Positions 6,589 through 11,995 of a stretch of DNA of 11,995 nucleotides are shown in pieces. The DNA lies in the NCBI GenBank assembly GCA_001995005.1, contig MDJN01000184.1:1-11995 (forward strand). The letters run 5' to 3'. Positions within the stretch are counted from its first letter, which is position 1; every line of letters starts with the position of its first letter. Source of the stretch: Candidatus Parepulonipiscium sp. PG-Nun2H_MBin03. Lineage in GTDB: Bacteria > Bacillota > Clostridia > Lachnospirales > Cellulosilyticaceae. A program made the translations under genes and the position numbers. The notes beneath the pieces are model-generated. The model worked only from the letters and a program-made list of their open reading frames with translations. It ran no database searches and was not told the DNA's origin.

Positions 6589-7783
6589 TCTTTCTCTCCT
6601 TGTTAATAATCGTAGCCATAATACAGCCATCTTGTACTACAATATTTATATCATCACCTATTTGTACATCAGCTAGTTTTGAAACTATTTGTGTATCTTT
6701 ACTAATATAGCTGTATCCTCTTGATAAAGTTGCTATCGGAGATAGTTTTTCTAACTGCTTAAGCAATATATTAAACTCATAAATTTTATTGTTTATAGAT
6801 GTTTGGGTTATAACTTGTAGTCTATCTGTTAATACGTCTACATACTGCATCTTCTGTTCAAATGCTTTATTTATCTGTTTAAAAGCAGGTCTATCTACTA
6901 CATATTCAAACTTATCTCTGTTTGTGGTAAGTTTCTTCTTAGCTAATAAGCTAAGCGTTTTTTTATAGGCATCTAATTTATTATATATCTCTTTAGTATC
7001 CGGAAAAACAATTTCTGCTGCAGCAGAAGGCGTTGGTGCTCTGCGGTCACACGCAAAATCAACTATTGTAAAATCTATTTCATGTCCAACTCCTGATATG
7101 ATAGGAATTTTCGATCCATATATCGCATATGCAAGTTCTTCTGAGTTAAATGACCATAAATCTTCAATAGAGCCACCGCCTCGTGCCAATATTATTACAT
7201 CTACTATGTTGTCTCTATTTGCTCTTTTAATCTGCTGTATAAGTTCATCTTTTGCAACCTCGCCTTGTACAGCAGCAGGGTATATATATATTGGTATACT
7301 TTTATTTCTGCGAGTTGCCACATTTAATATGTCAAACAAGGCTGCTGCTGTATTTGATGTTATTATACCCACGTTTTGTGGATATTTTGGCAGAGGTTTT
7401 TTATTATCAAATAATCCTTGTGCATTTAGCTTATGCTTCAGTGCCTCATAAGACTCATGCAGTGTACCCACCCCTTGTTTTTCTATCTCAAATATATATG
7501 CTTGATACGCACCTGTTTTTTCATATAAACTAATTTTGCATCGAGCATTTATTTTATCACCATCTGCTAGTTTAAAATTTAGTGTAGCGGCACTTTTAGC
7601 AAACATAACAGCATTTATACTAGCATTTTCATCTTTTAGCGTAAAATATATATGCCCAGATTTATGGTACTTTAGATTTGAAATTTCTGCTGAGAGCCAA
7701 ATGCTATTTAACATATAATCTTCATCTAATATACTCGTTACATAGCAATTTAACTCAGTTACAGAAATAATCTTCTTATTCAT
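6569..7783 (-). CDS. xseA: Exodeoxyribonuclease VII large subunit
   Basis: This is the catalytic subunit of exonuclease VII, acting on single-stranded DNA. The 404 residues hold an N-terminal OB-fold (about 5-100, with the WLSAEISNLKYHKSGHIYFTL region). The catalytic core follows with GIITSNTAAALFDIL (139-153), ARGGGSIEDLWSFNSEELA (200-218) and SGVGHEIDFTIVDFACDRRAPTPSAAAE (230-257). A helical C-terminal arm then binds XseB, and a short closing segment contains LSRGYSYI. All key motifs are intact and the length is normal. The ATG at 7783 overlaps the nusB stop by eight bases and has AAGG nine bases upstream. A GTG one codon earlier is possible. Confidence 0.95.
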   Translation of the reverse strand: MNKKIISVTELNCYVTSILDEDYMLNSIWLSAEISNLKYHKSGHIYFTLKDENASINAVMFAKSAATLNFKLADGDKINARCKISLYEKTGAYQAYIFEIEKQGVGTLHESYEALKHKLNAQGLFDNKKPLPKYPQNVGIITSNTAAALFDILNVATRRNKSIPIYIYPAAVQGEVAKDELIQQIKRANRDNIVDVIILARGGGSIEDLWSFNSEELAYAIYGSKIPIISGVGHEIDFTIVDFACDRRAPTPSAAAEIVFPDTKEIYNKLDAYKKTLSLLAKKKLTTNRDKFEYVVDRPAFKQINKAFEQKMQYVDVLTDRLQVITQTSINNKIYEFNILLKQLEKLSPIATLSRGYSYISKDTQIVSKLADVQIGDDINIVVQDGCIMATIINKERKNGEENI

Positions 7784-8171
7784 CACCCACTACCTTAGCA
7801 AGAATACCATTAATAAATTGTGGTGATTTTTCTGTACTATATGTTTTAGAGATTTCAACTGCTTCTGTTATAGCTACTTTATTCGGCACATCTTGTTGCC
7901 ATTTTATTTCATATATGGCCAGTCGTAGTATCATAAGGTCTACCCTTGCTATTCTATCTATGTTCCAGCCATTTAAATAATCAATTATTATGTTATCAAT
8001 CTCAGATTGATTTTGGATGACTCCATTATACTCTTCTGTAATAAAGTTTTTTACTTTACCTTTTACTTCTTTTAATTGTTGCTCTAGTATTTGCGTTGCA
8101 TCTTCTATATTGTGAAAACTTAAGTTGTATTGCATCTGCACTATACATTCCCTAGCTTCTCGTCTTGTCAT
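7776..8171 (-). CDS. nusB: Transcription antitermination factor NusB
   Basis: This 131-residue all-helical RNA-binding protein works with NusE (ribosomal protein S10) in the rRNA antitermination complex. It opens with RREARECIVQMQYNLSF, the Arg-rich first helix that contacts boxA RNA. WNIDRIARVDLMILRLAIYEI (69-89) and NKVAITEAVEISKTYSTEKSPQFINGILAKV (97-127) are strong NusB signatures. Length is normal. The start is the ATG at 8171, and the AGGAGAAG site overlaps the stop of the preceding Asp23 gene. It lies 11-13 bases away, longer than ideal, which may lower initiation or favour coupling to upstream translation. Confidence 0.96.
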   Translation of the reverse strand: MTRREARECIVQMQYNLSFHNIEDATQILEQQLKEVKGKVKNFITEEYNGVIQNQSEIDNIIIDYLNGWNIDRIARVDLMILRLAIYEIKWQQDVPNKVAITEAVEISKTYSTEKSPQFINGILAKVVGDE

Positions 8172-8188
8172 ACTTTTACTTACTTCTC

Positions 8189-8548
8189 CTATTCCTTTTG
8201 GTCACTAAACGAAACTCCTATAATATGAACATCTACATTCATTACACGTAGACCAGTCATAGTTTCTATAGAACTTTTCACCTTTTCTTGCACTTCTTTA
8301 CACACAGTTTTTATTTTGCAACCGTATTGTATAATTCCTTTTACTGATACACTAACTTCTCCTTCATTTTCTCCTATTTCTACGGCTATTCCTCGTACTA
8401 CTTGTTTGCCTGTTATAGTTTGAACTAAATCTTGTTTTAATGTGCCAATACTTTTCATTCCCTCTACTTCTAGGGTTGCAATTTGTGCTATCATAGCTAT
8501 TACATCATCTGCAATTTGAACTACTCTATTTTCACTGTTTTTATCCAT
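8189..8548 (-). CDS. Asp23/Gls24 family envelope stress-type protein (DUF322, YqhY-like)
   Basis: This 119-residue protein is almost entirely one Asp23 domain (about 8-115): QIADDVIAMIAQIATLEVEGMKSI, then GKQVVRGIAVEIGENEGEVSVSVKGIIQYGCKIKTVCKEVQEKVKSSIETMTGLRVMNVDVHIIGV, read in family order. It lacks membrane segments. Gene order Asp23-nusB matches B. subtilis yqhY-nusB. YqhY in Bacillus has been linked to acetyl-CoA carboxylase activity, but accBC is not visible here, so that role is not assumed. It is the first gene of the operon, with an AAGGGAGA site before the ATG at 8548 and a TATAAT-containing promoter about 30 bases upstream. Confidence 0.92.
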   Translation of the reverse strand: MDKNSENRVVQIADDVIAMIAQIATLEVEGMKSIGTLKQDLVQTITGKQVVRGIAVEIGENEGEVSVSVKGIIQYGCKIKTVCKEVQEKVKSSIETMTGLRVMNVDVHIIGVSFSDQKE

Positions 8549-8575
8549 CGGATTCTCCCTTTCTGTTTTTTTAAT

Positions 8576-8604
8576 ATTATAACATAGTTATTAATATTTT
8601 TATA
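8576..8604 (-). promoter_or_regulatory. Promoter of the Asp23-nusB-xseAB-ispA-DUF212 operon
   Basis: On the minus strand a perfect TATAAT (8576-8581) is preceded by TATGT, giving an extended -10 (TGTTATAAT). The -35 position at 17 bases reads TATAAA (8599-8604) and is poor, so the extended -10 probably carries recognition. A TTGACG further upstream on the same strand has no well-placed -10 partner. The distance to the Asp23 start leaves a short leader. Confidence 0.6.
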
Positions 8605-8656
8605 GGTATTATTATATATCATGTGCGTCAATCTAATTCATGTTATTTTGGATTGA

Positions 8657-8668
8657 ATTTTGCAAAAT
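8657..8668. repeat. 12-base perfect palindrome, possible operator
   Basis: ATTTTGCAAAAT reads the same on both strands. GGATT (8650-8654) and AATCC (8666-8670), and ATTGAA (8652-8657) with TTCAAT (8674-8679), form overlapping imperfect dyads around it. It lies upstream of the leftward Asp23/nusB promoter. In AT-rich DNA such palindromes also arise by chance. Confidence 0.3.
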
Positions 8669-8709
8669 CCGACTTCAATAGGGTCAAGCTTTTAATAAAA
8701 AGATATAAC

Positions 8710-8738
8710 TTGACTTTACTCTTTTGATATTGTAAAAT
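8710..8738 (+). promoter_or_regulatory. Possible upstream promoter for metY-metA
   Basis: TTGACT (8710-8715), a 17-base spacer and TAAAAT (8733-8738) match the housekeeping consensus at five of six positions in each box. A transcript from here would have a leader of about 200 bases before metY, passing through the ACGTA motifs and the AACTTC/GAAGTT hairpin. The -35 overlaps the right arm of the GTCAAG/CTTGAC inverted repeat. Confidence 0.4.
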
Positions 8739-8850
8739 ATTTGATAATATATATATATGTGCTGACGTATACTTCAAATTTTTATATTGTTGCTGATTGG
8801 TATAAAACGTAAAAGTATCAAAGACTCAAGGCAAGTGACGTAAATTACAT

Positions 8851-8872
8851 TAACTTCTTTTTCTTGAAGTTA
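8851..8872 (+). repeat. Inverted repeat next to the metY -35 box, possible operator
   Basis: TAACTTC (8851-8857) and GAAGTTA (8866-8872) are perfect inverted copies separated by eight bases. The repeat ends four bases before the TTGACA of the main metY promoter. As DNA, the arm spacing suits a dimeric regulator on one face. As RNA, it would form a weak seven-pair hairpin that lacks a following U-run, so it is not a terminator. Confidence 0.4.
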
Positions 8873-8876
8873 TTAA

Positions 8877-8905
8877 TTGACAATTTATTTGTTTCAGACT
8901 ATACT
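8877..8905 (+). promoter_or_regulatory. Main promoter of metY-metA
   Basis: A perfect TTGACA -35 box (8877-8882), an ideal 17-base spacer and TATACT (8900-8905) form a near-consensus vegetative sigma-factor promoter. Transcription should start near 8912, giving a leader of about 30 bases with only the GGAGG site. No RNA switch can be accommodated, so any control from this promoter must act on DNA or on initiation. Confidence 0.75.
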
Positions 8906-8942
8906 TAATCTAATTATTTTTTATTTTATAGGAGGAATTTAT

Positions 8943-10208
8943 ATGCATACAGCAACACAATGTATCCAATCCGGATATTATCCAAAAAATGGCGAGCCTA
9001 GAATTGCTCCCCTTATTCAATCTACTACTTATAAATATGATACTGCTGAAGAAGTGGCAAAATTGTTTGACCTCGAAGCTGACGGACATATGTATTCAAG
9101 GATTAGCAATCCTACTTGTGCAGTTTTAGAAGATAAAATTAGTGTAATGGAAAAAGGAATTGGGGCTATTGCAACATCTTCTGGTCAATCGGCTACACTT
9201 TTATCTTTACTTACTTTAGGCGGAGCCGGTACACATATACTTACCTTATCAAATTTATATGGTGGTACCTTTAATCTATTTAATACTACACTGACTAGAC
9301 TAGGTTTTGAATTTACATTTGTTGACCCTGATTTATCTCCAGCAGAAATGCAACAACATATCAAGCCTAATACAAAAGCTATATTTGCCGAAACTATCGG
9401 TAATCCTGGCCTTGGTGTCTTAGATTTTGAAAAAATATCTACGCTTGCACATAAGAATAATATCCCTCTTATAGTGGATAATACTTTTGCAACACCTCAT
9501 TTATGCAGGCCATTTGAGCATGGTGCTGATATTGTTATTCATTCTACTACAAAATATATTGACGGACATGCAAGTTGTGTTGGCGGATTATTAGTAGACA
9601 GTGGAAAATTCAACTGGGCGAATGGTAACTTCCCTGAATTTACTACACCTGATAAGAGTTATCATGGGTTAGTCTATACAGAAGTATTTAAAGAAAAAGC
9701 CTATATTATTAAGGCTCGTGTTACTCTCTTACGTGATATTGGTTGCATAATGAGTCCATTTAATGCGTATTTGACAAATACCGGTGCTGAAACTCTTGCC
9801 GTTCGTATGGATAGGCACTCTAGTAATGCATTAAAAGTTGCTAAGTTCTTATATAGCCATCCTAAAGTTGATTGGGTAGCATATCCTGCTCTTAGTACTG
9901 ATAAATCATATGAATTAGCACAAAAATATCTGCCAGACGGTGCAAGCGGCATAGTATCTTTTGGTTTAAAAGGTGGTGCGTGTACTGGAAAGCAATTTAT
10001 AAATAGTGTAGAACTCGCTTCTTTAGTAGTTCATGTTGGAGATATTAGAACTCATCTGCTGCACCCAGCTAGCATGACTCATCGCCAGCTATCACCAGAA
10101 GAACAATTATCAGCCGGAGTTAGCCCAGAGATGGTTCGCTTATCAGTAGGTATAGAACATATAGATGATATAATAGCTGATTTAACTCAAGCACTAGATA
10201 AAATTTAG
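8943..10208 (+). CDS. metY: O-acetylhomoserine sulfhydrylase (aminocarboxypropyltransferase)
   Basis: This PLP enzyme converts O-acetylhomoserine plus sulfide to homocysteine and acetate in the cytosol. The 421 residues match MetY length. Markers are HMYSRISNPT (49-58), ATSSGQSAT (77-85), NLYGGTFNLFNTTLTRLG (104-121), VDNTFATPHLCRPFEHGADIVIHSTTKYIDGH with PLP lysine at 204, and HPASMTHRQLSPEEQLSAGVSPEMVRLSVGIE near the C-terminus, read in order. The insertion pattern and AEEVAKLF segment favour MetY over cystathionine gamma-synthase or methionine gamma-lyase. The start is the ATG at 8943, seven bases after GGAGG. The frame opens 22 codons earlier, but that stretch contains the promoter and is not MetY-like. 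It is followed by metA 15 bases downstream. Confidence 0.93.
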   Translation: MHTATQCIQSGYYPKNGEPRIAPLIQSTTYKYDTAEEVAKLFDLEADGHMYSRISNPTCAVLEDKISVMEKGIGAIATSSGQSATLLSLLTLGGAGTHILTLSNLYGGTFNLFNTTLTRLGFEFTFVDPDLSPAEMQQHIKPNTKAIFAETIGNPGLGVLDFEKISTLAHKNNIPLIVDNTFATPHLCRPFEHGADIVIHSTTKYIDGHASCVGGLLVDSGKFNWANGNFPEFTTPDKSYHGLVYTEVFKEKAYIIKARVTLLRDIGCIMSPFNAYLTNTGAETLAVRMDRHSSNALKVAKFLYSHPKVDWVAYPALSTDKSYELAQKYLPDGASGIVSFGLKGGACTGKQFINSVELASLVVHVGDIRTHLLHPASMTHRQLSPEEQLSAGVSPEMVRLSVGIEHIDDIIADLTQALDKI

Positions 10209-10223
10209 GGAAGGGGTGTAATA

Positions 10224-11144
10224 TTGCCTGTTATTATACCTGAACGCTTACCTGCAACCGATATACTACGGAATGAAAACATCTTTATCATGCATGAAGC
10301 TCGTGCAAAATCTCAGGATATACGTCCTCTTAATATTGCAATTGTTAATCTTATGCCCACGAAAATTGAAACTGAAACACAATTACTACGGTTAATAGGA
10401 AATACTCCACTGCAAATTAATATAGACCTAATTCATATGTCAACGCATGACAGCAAACATGCATCAAAAAGTCATCTTGATAGTTTTTATAAGTCATTTA
10501 ACGATATAAAAAACACCACATATGACGGTATGATTATAACAGGGGCTCCCGTTGAGACGATGCCTTTTAACAAAGTAGATTACTGGGACGAATTAACACA
10601 AGTTTTAGATTTTGCAAAGTCTAATGTATATTCTTGTTTATTTATATGTTGGGGTGCACAAGCGGCTCTTTACTATTATTACGGAATTGATAAGATACCC
10701 TTAAATAAAAAAATGTTTGGCGTATTTGAGCATCAAGTAATCAATAGAAAACCTATTGTCCGTGGATTTGATGACGTATTTTTTGCCCCACATTCAAGAC
10801 ACACTGGGTGGGACATGGATACTTTGAAAAGTCTTGATTCAATAGAAATTGTATCGTTATCGGCAGACGCTGGTGCATATATTCTTATTAGTCATGATAA
10901 TCGGCTAATATTTGTATCTGGTCATTCAGAATATGACCCTTATGTACTACAAAATGAATATCTACGAGATATGAGCTTAGGCCTTGATATAAATATACCT
11001 TATAATTATTTTCCAAATGATAATCCTAATTTACCTCCTATGGTAAAATGGCGCTCACACGCTAATTTATTGTTTTCTAATTGGTTAAACTATCACGTGT
11101 ATCAAGAAACACCGTTTAAAATAGAATGTCTAAAATCTATATAA
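10224..11144 (+). CDS. metA: Homoserine O-acetyltransferase, MetA type
   Basis: The enzyme acylates homoserine in the first committed step of methionine synthesis. The 306 residues start MPVIIPERLPATDILRNENI like E. coli MetA. The catalytic Cys lies in FICWGAQAA (Cys142), with His234 and Glu236 in GHSEYDPY, the family's Cys-His-Glu set. The acyl-CoA-selecting position in TGAPVETMPF is Glu111. Gly here goes with succinyl-CoA (E. coli), and Glu goes with acetyl-CoA in characterised Gram-positive and Thermotoga enzymes, so I call it an acetyltransferase despite the succinyltransferase-like fold. The start codon is TTG at 10224, with AAGGGGTG upstream. It sits 15 bases after metY, whose substrate it should make. 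Confidence 0.94.
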   Translation: MPVIIPERLPATDILRNENIFIMHEARAKSQDIRPLNIAIVNLMPTKIETETQLLRLIGNTPLQINIDLIHMSTHDSKHASKSHLDSFYKSFNDIKNTTYDGMIITGAPVETMPFNKVDYWDELTQVLDFAKSNVYSCLFICWGAQAALYYYYGIDKIPLNKKMFGVFEHQVINRKPIVRGFDDVFFAPHSRHTGWDMDTLKSLDSIEIVSLSADAGAYILISHDNRLIFVSGHSEYDPYVLQNEYLRDMSLGLDINIPYNYFPNDNPNLPPMVKWRSHANLLFSNWLNYHVYQETPFKIECLKSI

Positions 11145-11188
11145 ATTAAAAAGGGTATCGCTTAGGAAAATATTCCTATACGATACCT
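11145..11188 (-). terminator. Terminator of the mntP transcription unit, between convergent mntP and metA
   Basis: GGTATCG (11154-11160) pairs with CGATACC (11181-11187). After a two-base mismatch, TAGGAA pairs with TTCCTA around a four-base loop. On the minus strand the hairpin is followed by TTTTTAATTT, a proper U-tract. On the plus strand it starts only nine bases after the metA stop but is followed by TCTTCCACAAC. It could still slow or end metA transcription, or protect its 3' end, but it is oriented for mntP. Confidence 0.75.
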
Positions 11189-11219
11189 CTTCCACAACTC
11201 AATCTCACAACTAAATTTT

Positions 11220-11783
11220 TTACAAAAAGTGTTGCAATAAAATATTGCTTCCTATTAATATTAGTATAATCCCACCCACACATTCTGCTTTTGATTTATA
11301 TTTTAGTCCAAATACATTTCCTATCTTCACTCCAACAACACAGCATAAAAATGTTATCAGACCTATAATTATAATAGTAGGTATTATATTAACTTGTAAG
11401 AAGGAAAAAGTTATACCTACTGCTAGAGCATCAATACTTGTTGCAACAGCAAGTGCCAACATAACTTTCACACTTATATCTATTGTAGTATTTTCTATAT
11501 CTTCATCTTCATTTCCCCGAGAAGTTTTAACCAAATTCAAGCCAATATACCCCAGTACCAAAAATGCTATCCAGTGATCTATATTATCTACTAATCTCCC
11601 AAATTGCTCACCCAAAACAAATCCTGTAAGTGGCATTATTGCCTGAAAAATCCCAAAATATAACGCTATAATAACCGCATATTTCAAATTTAGTTTTTTC
11701 ATCTGCAATCCTTTGCAAACTGATACCGCAAAAGCATCTGCAGACAATCCTATTGATAGCATAAAAATCTCCGCAATCCCCAT
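11220..11783 (-). CDS. mntP: Manganese efflux pump MntP (YebN/DUF204)
   Basis: This 187-residue protein with six membrane helices in two related halves exports excess Mn2+ from the cytosol. The two repeat signatures are GLSADAFAVSVCKGL (12-26, acidic Asp16) and ATSIDALAVGITFSFL (114-129, Asp118). The acidic residues within the membrane are the family's metal-path positions. The polar stretch SRGNEDEDIENT (88-99) links the halves. Length is normal for the family. The ATG at 11783 follows AAAGGGGGAG at about three bases. The gap from the preceding gene is only about 18 bases, so no room exists for a yybP-ykoY manganese riboswitch directly in front. Any such switch would have to precede the upstream gene. 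Confidence 0.95.
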   Translation of the reverse strand: MGIAEIFMLSIGLSADAFAVSVCKGLQMKKLNLKYAVIIALYFGIFQAIMPLTGFVLGEQFGRLVDNIDHWIAFLVLGYIGLNLVKTSRGNEDEDIENTTIDISVKVMLALAVATSIDALAVGITFSFLQVNIIPTIIIIGLITFLCCVVGVKIGNVFGLKYKSKAECVGGIILILIGSNILLQHFL

Positions 11784-11801
11784 ATGCTCCCCCTTTTATT
11801 C

Positions 11802-11995
11802 TCAAACAATATACTCAAATTCTTTTTCATGTGTTAACATTCTATGCACAAAACATGTCTTGCCTTTTTCTATATACTTATCTTTTTCTGCCATTGATAT
11901 GTCAGCTATTATCTCAATTTTAATAATAAATTTAGTTTTTCCTTTTATAGAATTATCAGCATCTACACTAACAATCACATCTTCGTAATCTATAT
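11802..11995 (-). CDS. C-terminal fragment of a protein, possibly OsmC/Ohr family
   Basis: The reverse strand is open from the right edge to a TGA at 11802-11804, giving 63 residues; the other two frames stop early. The fragment has a beta-like stretch KTKFIIKIEIIADIS, then helix-like AEKDKYIEKGKTCFVHRML and a final EKEFEYIV strand. Strand, helix, Cys-x-Val-x-x-x-Leu and short strand is how OsmC-type hydroperoxide reductases end, where the Cys is the second redox cysteine. The match is by eye and weak, so treat it as a hypothesis. It lies 18 bases before mntP and is probably cotranscribed. The N-terminal part is outside the window. Confidence 0.5.
   Translation of the reverse strand, partial: IDYEDVIVSVDADNSIKGKTKFIIKIEIIADISMAEKDKYIEKGKTCFVHRMLTHEKEFEYIV

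Larger units (their letters stand above)
8549..8942. other. 394-base divergent intergenic regulatory region
   Basis: No convincing gene lies here. It contains the leftward promoter of the Asp23/nusB operon near 8576-8604, a 12-base perfect palindrome ATTTTGCAAAAT at 8657-8668, and a GTCAAG/CTTGAC inverted repeat (8683-8688 with 8709-8714). It also has a possible upstream rightward promoter at 8710-8738, a short AT-dinucleotide tract near 8744-8757, three ACGTA motifs, an AACTTC/GAAGTT inverted repeat, and the main metY promoter at 8877-8905. I looked for the conserved cores of the SAM-I riboswitch and the T-box (the AGGGTGG-type antiterminator) and saw neither. Confidence 0.75.

Noticed and set aside
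8744..8757. AT-dinucleotide run as a functional repeat
   Set aside because: It is short and low in complexity, as expected in an AT-rich intergenic region.
8877..8942. N-terminal extension of metY from a TTG at 8877
   Set aside because: The TTG is the start of the TTGACA -35 box. The extension is hydrophobic and unlike MetY, and the ATG at 8943 has an ideal GGAGG site.
8640..8942. SAM riboswitch or T-box leader before metY
   Set aside because: None of the conserved core sequences is visible, and the strongest promoter leaves only about 30 bases of leader.
9701..9952. Minus-strand open frame inside metY
   Set aside because: It is antisense to well-conserved MetY residues and has no start-site signal.

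Overview
This window is about 12 kb of AT-rich chromosomal DNA. It has tightly packed genes, strong GGAGG-type ribosome binding sites, TTG/GTG starts beside ATG, and short overlaps between genes. Gene content points to a low-GC Gram-positive bacterium, most likely an anaerobic Clostridia member: an Asp23/nusB/xseA/xseB/ispA cluster, a split ThrE exporter, a GHL10 protein with a copper-amine-oxidase-like tail, and an acetyl-type MetA beside MetY. The order is my inference; nothing in the sequence names the species. I see no prophage, insertion sequence, CRISPR array, rRNA or tRNA.

Layout. Bases 1-120 hold the probable last codons of a plus-strand gene and its terminator. Bases 99-4968 are a five-gene minus-strand cluster, transcribed right to left: ThrE-like exporter large subunit, ThrE-like small subunit, a secreted GHL10 glycosidase-like protein, a membrane-anchored TerB/J-domain protein, and an MFS transporter. 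An extended -10 promoter at about 4987-5015 heads it. Bases 5041-8548 are a second minus-strand operon: Asp23/Gls24 protein, nusB, xseA, xseB, ispA, and a divergent PAP2 (DUF212) membrane protein. It ends in a good rho-independent terminator at 5041-5064. Bases 8549-8942 are a 394-base divergent regulatory region. Bases 8943-11144 hold a plus-strand methionine operon, metY-metA. Bases 11145-11995 hold mntP and the 3' end of another gene on the minus strand, with their terminator at 11145-11188.

How the genes fit together. The metY-metA pair is self-consistent. MetA carries Glu at the position that selects acetyl-CoA over succinyl-CoA, so it should make O-acetylhomoserine, which MetY then sulfhydrylates directly to homocysteine. 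The nusB operon joins transcription antitermination (NusB), DNA repair (exonuclease VII) and isoprenoid synthesis (farnesyl diphosphate synthase), with a phosphatase-like membrane protein at the end that could act on prenyl phosphates. The five-gene cluster is envelope-oriented: two transporters, an exported hydrolase and a membrane co-chaperone-like protein.

Most of the window is ordinary. The least explained part is the divergent region at 8549-8942. It has two candidate metY promoters, an inverted repeat next to the better -35 box, and three ACGTA motifs spaced at near-integral helical turns. It has no recognisable SAM riboswitch or T-box.
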